A DNA stretch of 33,377 nucleotides, from assembly GCA_005884665.1 (NCBI GenBank), contig VBAT01000037.1, positions 1-33,377 on the forward strand. The letters are read 5' to 3'. The position numbers were made by a program, and so were the translations under genes. Each line of letters starts with the position of its first letter. Positions within the stretch are counted from its first letter, which is position 1. Origin of the DNA: Bacteroidota bacterium. GTDB lineage: Bacteria; Bacteroidota; Bacteroidia; Chitinophagales; Chitinophagaceae. This document shows positions 31,531 to 33,377 of this stretch, piece after piece. Under the pieces are notes generated by a model that was not told where the DNA came from, searched no databases, and was given only the letters and a program-made list of their open reading frames with translations.

Positions 31531-31935
31531 TTAATAAAGCTTGAATCCAAGGCCAATTCCAGGATGCCATTTACCATTGGCAATAGCCGATTTCGGATTG
31601 TAATAAAATGGAACCTGGAACACGATATGCTTGTAAGTGATAGTAAAGCCAAAACCCGCTGTAGGTGTTACAATGGAGTTTTTCGCAGCATCCTTTGGTA
31701 CCCTGTCTTCTTTAATGCGCATGGTTGGCAAAATGCCGAAACAAAAATTCCAGGGTTTCTTTATAAATTTCAGAGTGGGACCGCCAAAATTCACATAGGC
31801 CCCCTTGTCCACATAGCCGGCTACCATCATGCCGTCCCATACGGTGACTGTGACTTTGGCGCCTGTTTTTTCTTGCGATCTAACCGAATTGAACGTACAT
31901 GCAAAGCATACGCAGAGAATAATTAGTTTCTTCAT
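31531..31935 (-). CDS. Small exported protein in the nitrate cluster
   Basis: A 134-aa protein with a signal peptide (MKKLIILCVCFACTFNSVRS, 20 residues) starting at 31935; a longer frame adds 13 unlikely residues. The mature part is built of alternating strands rich in aromatics and Gly (AYVNFGGPTLKFIKKPWNF, FGFTITYKHIVFQVPFYY, GIGLGFKLY) and ends in an aromatic residue, as small outer-membrane beta barrels do. It lies between nirD and narK on the same strand, 36 bp from narK, so it is probably part of the operon. Role unknown; a porin-like or envelope accessory function in nitrate uptake is a guess. Confidence 0.6.
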   Translation of the reverse strand: MKKLIILCVCFACTFNSVRSQEKTGAKVTVTVWDGMMVAGYVDKGAYVNFGGPTLKFIKKPWNFCFGILPTMRIKEDRVPKDAAKNSIVTPTAGFGFTITYKHIVFQVPFYYNPKSAIANGKWHPGIGLGFKLY

Positions 31936-31977
31936 AATTTTGTTTGGTTTTAAGTTGTTACAATTTAAAATCATACT

Positions 31978-32014
31978 CCCCGGTCGGAGCTTCCATTTCG
32001 CGCCGGGGTTTTTT
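31978..32014 (+). terminator. Plus-strand terminator-like hairpin with no plus-strand gene
   Basis: CCCCGG (31978-31983) pairs with CCGGGG (32003-32008), followed by six Ts. The 19-nt loop can form a small GGA/TCC inner stem. The T tract follows only on the plus strand, yet all genes around are on the minus strand. On the minus strand the hairpin would lie in the leader of the small exported protein gene. Confidence 0.45.
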
Positions 32015-32085
32015 CATTCTTAGGAAAAGATGTTAGGTCAACAATTTTTTGATTTTATCATAGGCGTTTAATTTTTTCTGTTATT

Positions 32086-32448
32086 TCAGTACCGCACTGC
32101 ACTGTTCAACCGGATAAACACTTTGCCGTCCTCTACTTTTACATCATACACTTTAATGGCACATTCATCTGCGTTCAGGCATTTACCTGATTTCAACGAA
32201 AAAGTTTTTTTATGAAAGGGGCAGGCTACCTTGGGTTCATCTTCCTGCGTTCCGATCATACCGCGACTCAAAGCCATCTGCCGCCTGTGTGGGCATTCGT
32301 TTTGTGTAGCATACCATTCATTCTTTCGTGTAAAATGAAACAAGGCGATCTGATCGTCGCAATGTTTTACACATACACCGCCATTTTCAGGAACATCCTC
32401 TGTTCTGCAGGCAAAAAACCAATTGACTGTTTTGTCTGTTGTTGGCAT
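32086..32448 (-). CDS. nirD: Nitrite reductase small subunit with Rieske motif
   Basis: A 120-aa Rieske-like protein, the small subunit of NADH-dependent assimilatory nitrite reductase. The [2Fe-2S] ligands C52, H54 (CPHRRQ) and C76, H79 (CPFHKK) are all present; some proteobacterial NirD proteins lack them. SRGMIG and FSLKSGKCL complete the family pattern. It assists electron flow in NirB. A 152-bp gap with a direct repeat separates it from nirB, so it may have its own regulation. Confidence 0.88.
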   Translation of the reverse strand: MPTTDKTVNWFFACRTEDVPENGGVCVKHCDDQIALFHFTRKNEWYATQNECPHRRQMALSRGMIGTQEDEPKVACPFHKKTFSLKSGKCLNADECAIKVYDVKVEDGKVFIRLNSAVRY

Positions 32449-32517
32449 TTAAGAAATAATTTTGGGGTGCCTAATTAAAGCAAGCAATCATTAGCGGCGG
32501 GCGAATCTTGTTCCCGG

Positions 32518-32589
32518 GATATGGCAATAAATCGTGTAGGAATGATTTTCACAGGGAAAGGATTGTCTATTTAAGATATGGCAAATAAA
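32518..32589. repeat. Direct repeat between nirB and nirD
   Basis: GATATGGCAATAAA (32518-32531) recurs as GATATGGCAAATAAA (32575-32589), differing by one inserted A, 57 bp apart. Both lie in the 152-bp gap upstream of nirD. They may be a repeated regulator site or a remnant of a local duplication. Confidence 0.4.
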
Positions 32590-32600
32590 AAGGATGACGA

Positions 32601-33377
32601 CTATTTCCACTCTTTTGCTTTCTTCTGACCACGCAGCTCGTCGAATTTTACTGTCGGATCTTTCTCTTCGGGCGCATTGACAAAATGAGTGAAACGTTTT
32701 CTTATTTCCGGCGTTTCAACGGCTATTTTCCATTCGCACTTATAGGTAGCCACATGTTGCTCCATTTCTTTTTCCCATTGAGCGGCCATGTCCAGGCTAT
32801 CATTGATCACTACATTGCGGAGGTAGCCGATACCACCTTCCATTTTATTTAGCCACGTAGCTGTGCGGGTCAACGGATCTGCCGTCTTTATATAAAACAT
32901 GAGAAAACGATCAATATATTTTATGCAACTTTCTTTTCATCGATATCCGCAGCCAGCAATACGGCATGCTGCGGTTTGCTTCCACCGTTTCCGCCTACAT
33001 AGAGATTCCATCCCTTTTCGGTAGCAATAATGCCAAAATCTTTGCTTTGCGCTTCGGCACATTCGCGGATGCAGCCGGAAACCGCCGACTTTATTTTGTG
33101 AGGCGCCCTCAAACCCCTGTATCGTTCTTCAATACGTATTGCAAAGCTGACACTATCATGCAGGCCATAGCGACACCAGGTGGAACCGACACAACTTTTT
33201 ACTGTGCGTAGCGCTTTACCATAGGCATGACCACTTTCAAAACCAGCGGCGATCAACTCTTCCCAGATCGCCGGAAGATCAGCTACATGAGCGCCAAACA
33301 AATCAATGCGCTGTCCTCCGGTAATTTTTGTATAGAGATTATATTTTTTTGCGACAGTTCCGATGGTAATAAGTTTT
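32601..33377 (-). pseudogene. nirB: Nitrite reductase large subunit, C-terminal part, frameshifted (5' end outside window)
   Basis: The frame is open from the right edge and reads KITGGQRIDLFGAHVADLP, then the siroheme/Fe4S4 ligands CVGSTWC (Cx5C) and CIRECAEAQ (Cx3C), then GWNLYVGGNGGSKPQHAVLL to DEKKVA and a stop at 32921-32923. The rest of NirB continues in another frame: KYIDRFLMFYIKTADPLTRT to the stop at 32601. The join lies in an A-rich run, and adding one base restores the frame. Intact, the enzyme reduces nitrite to ammonium with NADH. No standard slippery heptamer was found, so a real frameshift mutation or a sequence error is likelier than programmed frameshifting. The loss would affect the last 105 or so residues. 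Confidence 0.85.

Noticed and set aside
32601..32900. A stand-alone 99-aa gene
   Set aside because: Its sequence is the C-terminal end of NirB and continues the upstream frame after a one-base shift.
32915..32930. Programmed -1 frameshifting in nirB
   Set aside because: No standard X-XXY-YYZ slippery heptamer lies in the right frame before the stop, and NirB is not known to use it.
1..33377. CRISPR array, tRNA genes, prophage or transposase
   Set aside because: No regularly spaced repeats, cloverleaf-type sequences, phage genes or transposase motifs were seen on either strand.

Overview
The window looks like a chromosomal segment of a Bacteroidota bacterium, most likely a Chitinophagaceae relative. 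Supporting signs are a DUF4836 lipoprotein, a TonB-dependent receptor with a carboxypeptidase-D-like N-terminal domain, a DUF2490 protein, near absence of Shine-Dalgarno sequences, several TAnnTTTG (-7) promoter boxes, and short GC-rich palindromic repeats between genes. No tRNA, rRNA, CRISPR array, insertion sequence or prophage was seen.

Positions 1-10.1 kb are mostly housekeeping. They hold the 3' end of hisS, a DUF4836 lipoprotein, an unusual ABC ATPase with an FtsX-type permease, a PcaF/PaaJ-type thiolase (minus strand), rlmN, two small exported proteins, and two pseudouridine synthases in tandem. The intergenic DNA at 5.2-5.4 and 7.1-7.6 kb carries palindromic repeats, and one dispersed palindrome lies inside the rluB-like reading frame. 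Positions 10.2-14.3 kb are accessory: a DUF6934 gene with a 54-aa partner (possible toxin-antitoxin pair), a MetZ-type sulfhydrylase behind an aldo/keto reductase whose catalytic His is replaced by Asp, a small exported protein, and a DUF2490 gene broken by one in-frame TAG.

From 14.4 kb to the right edge nearly everything fits one purpose: assimilation of nitrate (and perhaps sulfate) and supply of its cofactors. A minus-strand operon (22982 to 17728) with overlapping genes encodes 5-aminolevulinate synthase, a HemC-HemD fusion, HemB, and a precorrin-2 dehydrogenase/ferrochelatase fused to a TauE/SafE-type permease. Together these run from glycine and succinyl-CoA to siroheme, except for the uroporphyrinogen-III methyltransferase, which is not in the window. 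A TonB-dependent receptor follows. Its distant upstream region shares a 24-nt element (21/24 identical) with the promoter of the siroheme operon, so the two are probably co-regulated.

The second minus-strand cluster, from the right edge to 24164, is nirB (frameshifted, cut by the window), nirD, a small exported protein, a NarK/NasA-type nitrate transporter, a three-part nitrate reductase (molybdopterin domain, FAD-NADH reductase, BFD [2Fe-2S]), a GNAT domain fused to a NarM-like nitrate-reductase-associated domain, and a nitrite/sulfite-reductase-like protein that has lost the siroheme/Fe4S4 ligand motif and gained a C-terminal rubredoxin. A plus-strand Rdx protein and mobA (molybdenum cofactor guanylylation) sit between the two clusters. 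The most notable items are the Shemin-type ALAS operon in a phylum that normally uses the C5 route, the dead reductase-rubredoxin fusion, the GNAT-NarM fusion, the SirC-permease fusion and the shared promoter element. Two genes (DUF2490 and nirB) are each interrupted by a single lesion, which could be real decay or sequence error.
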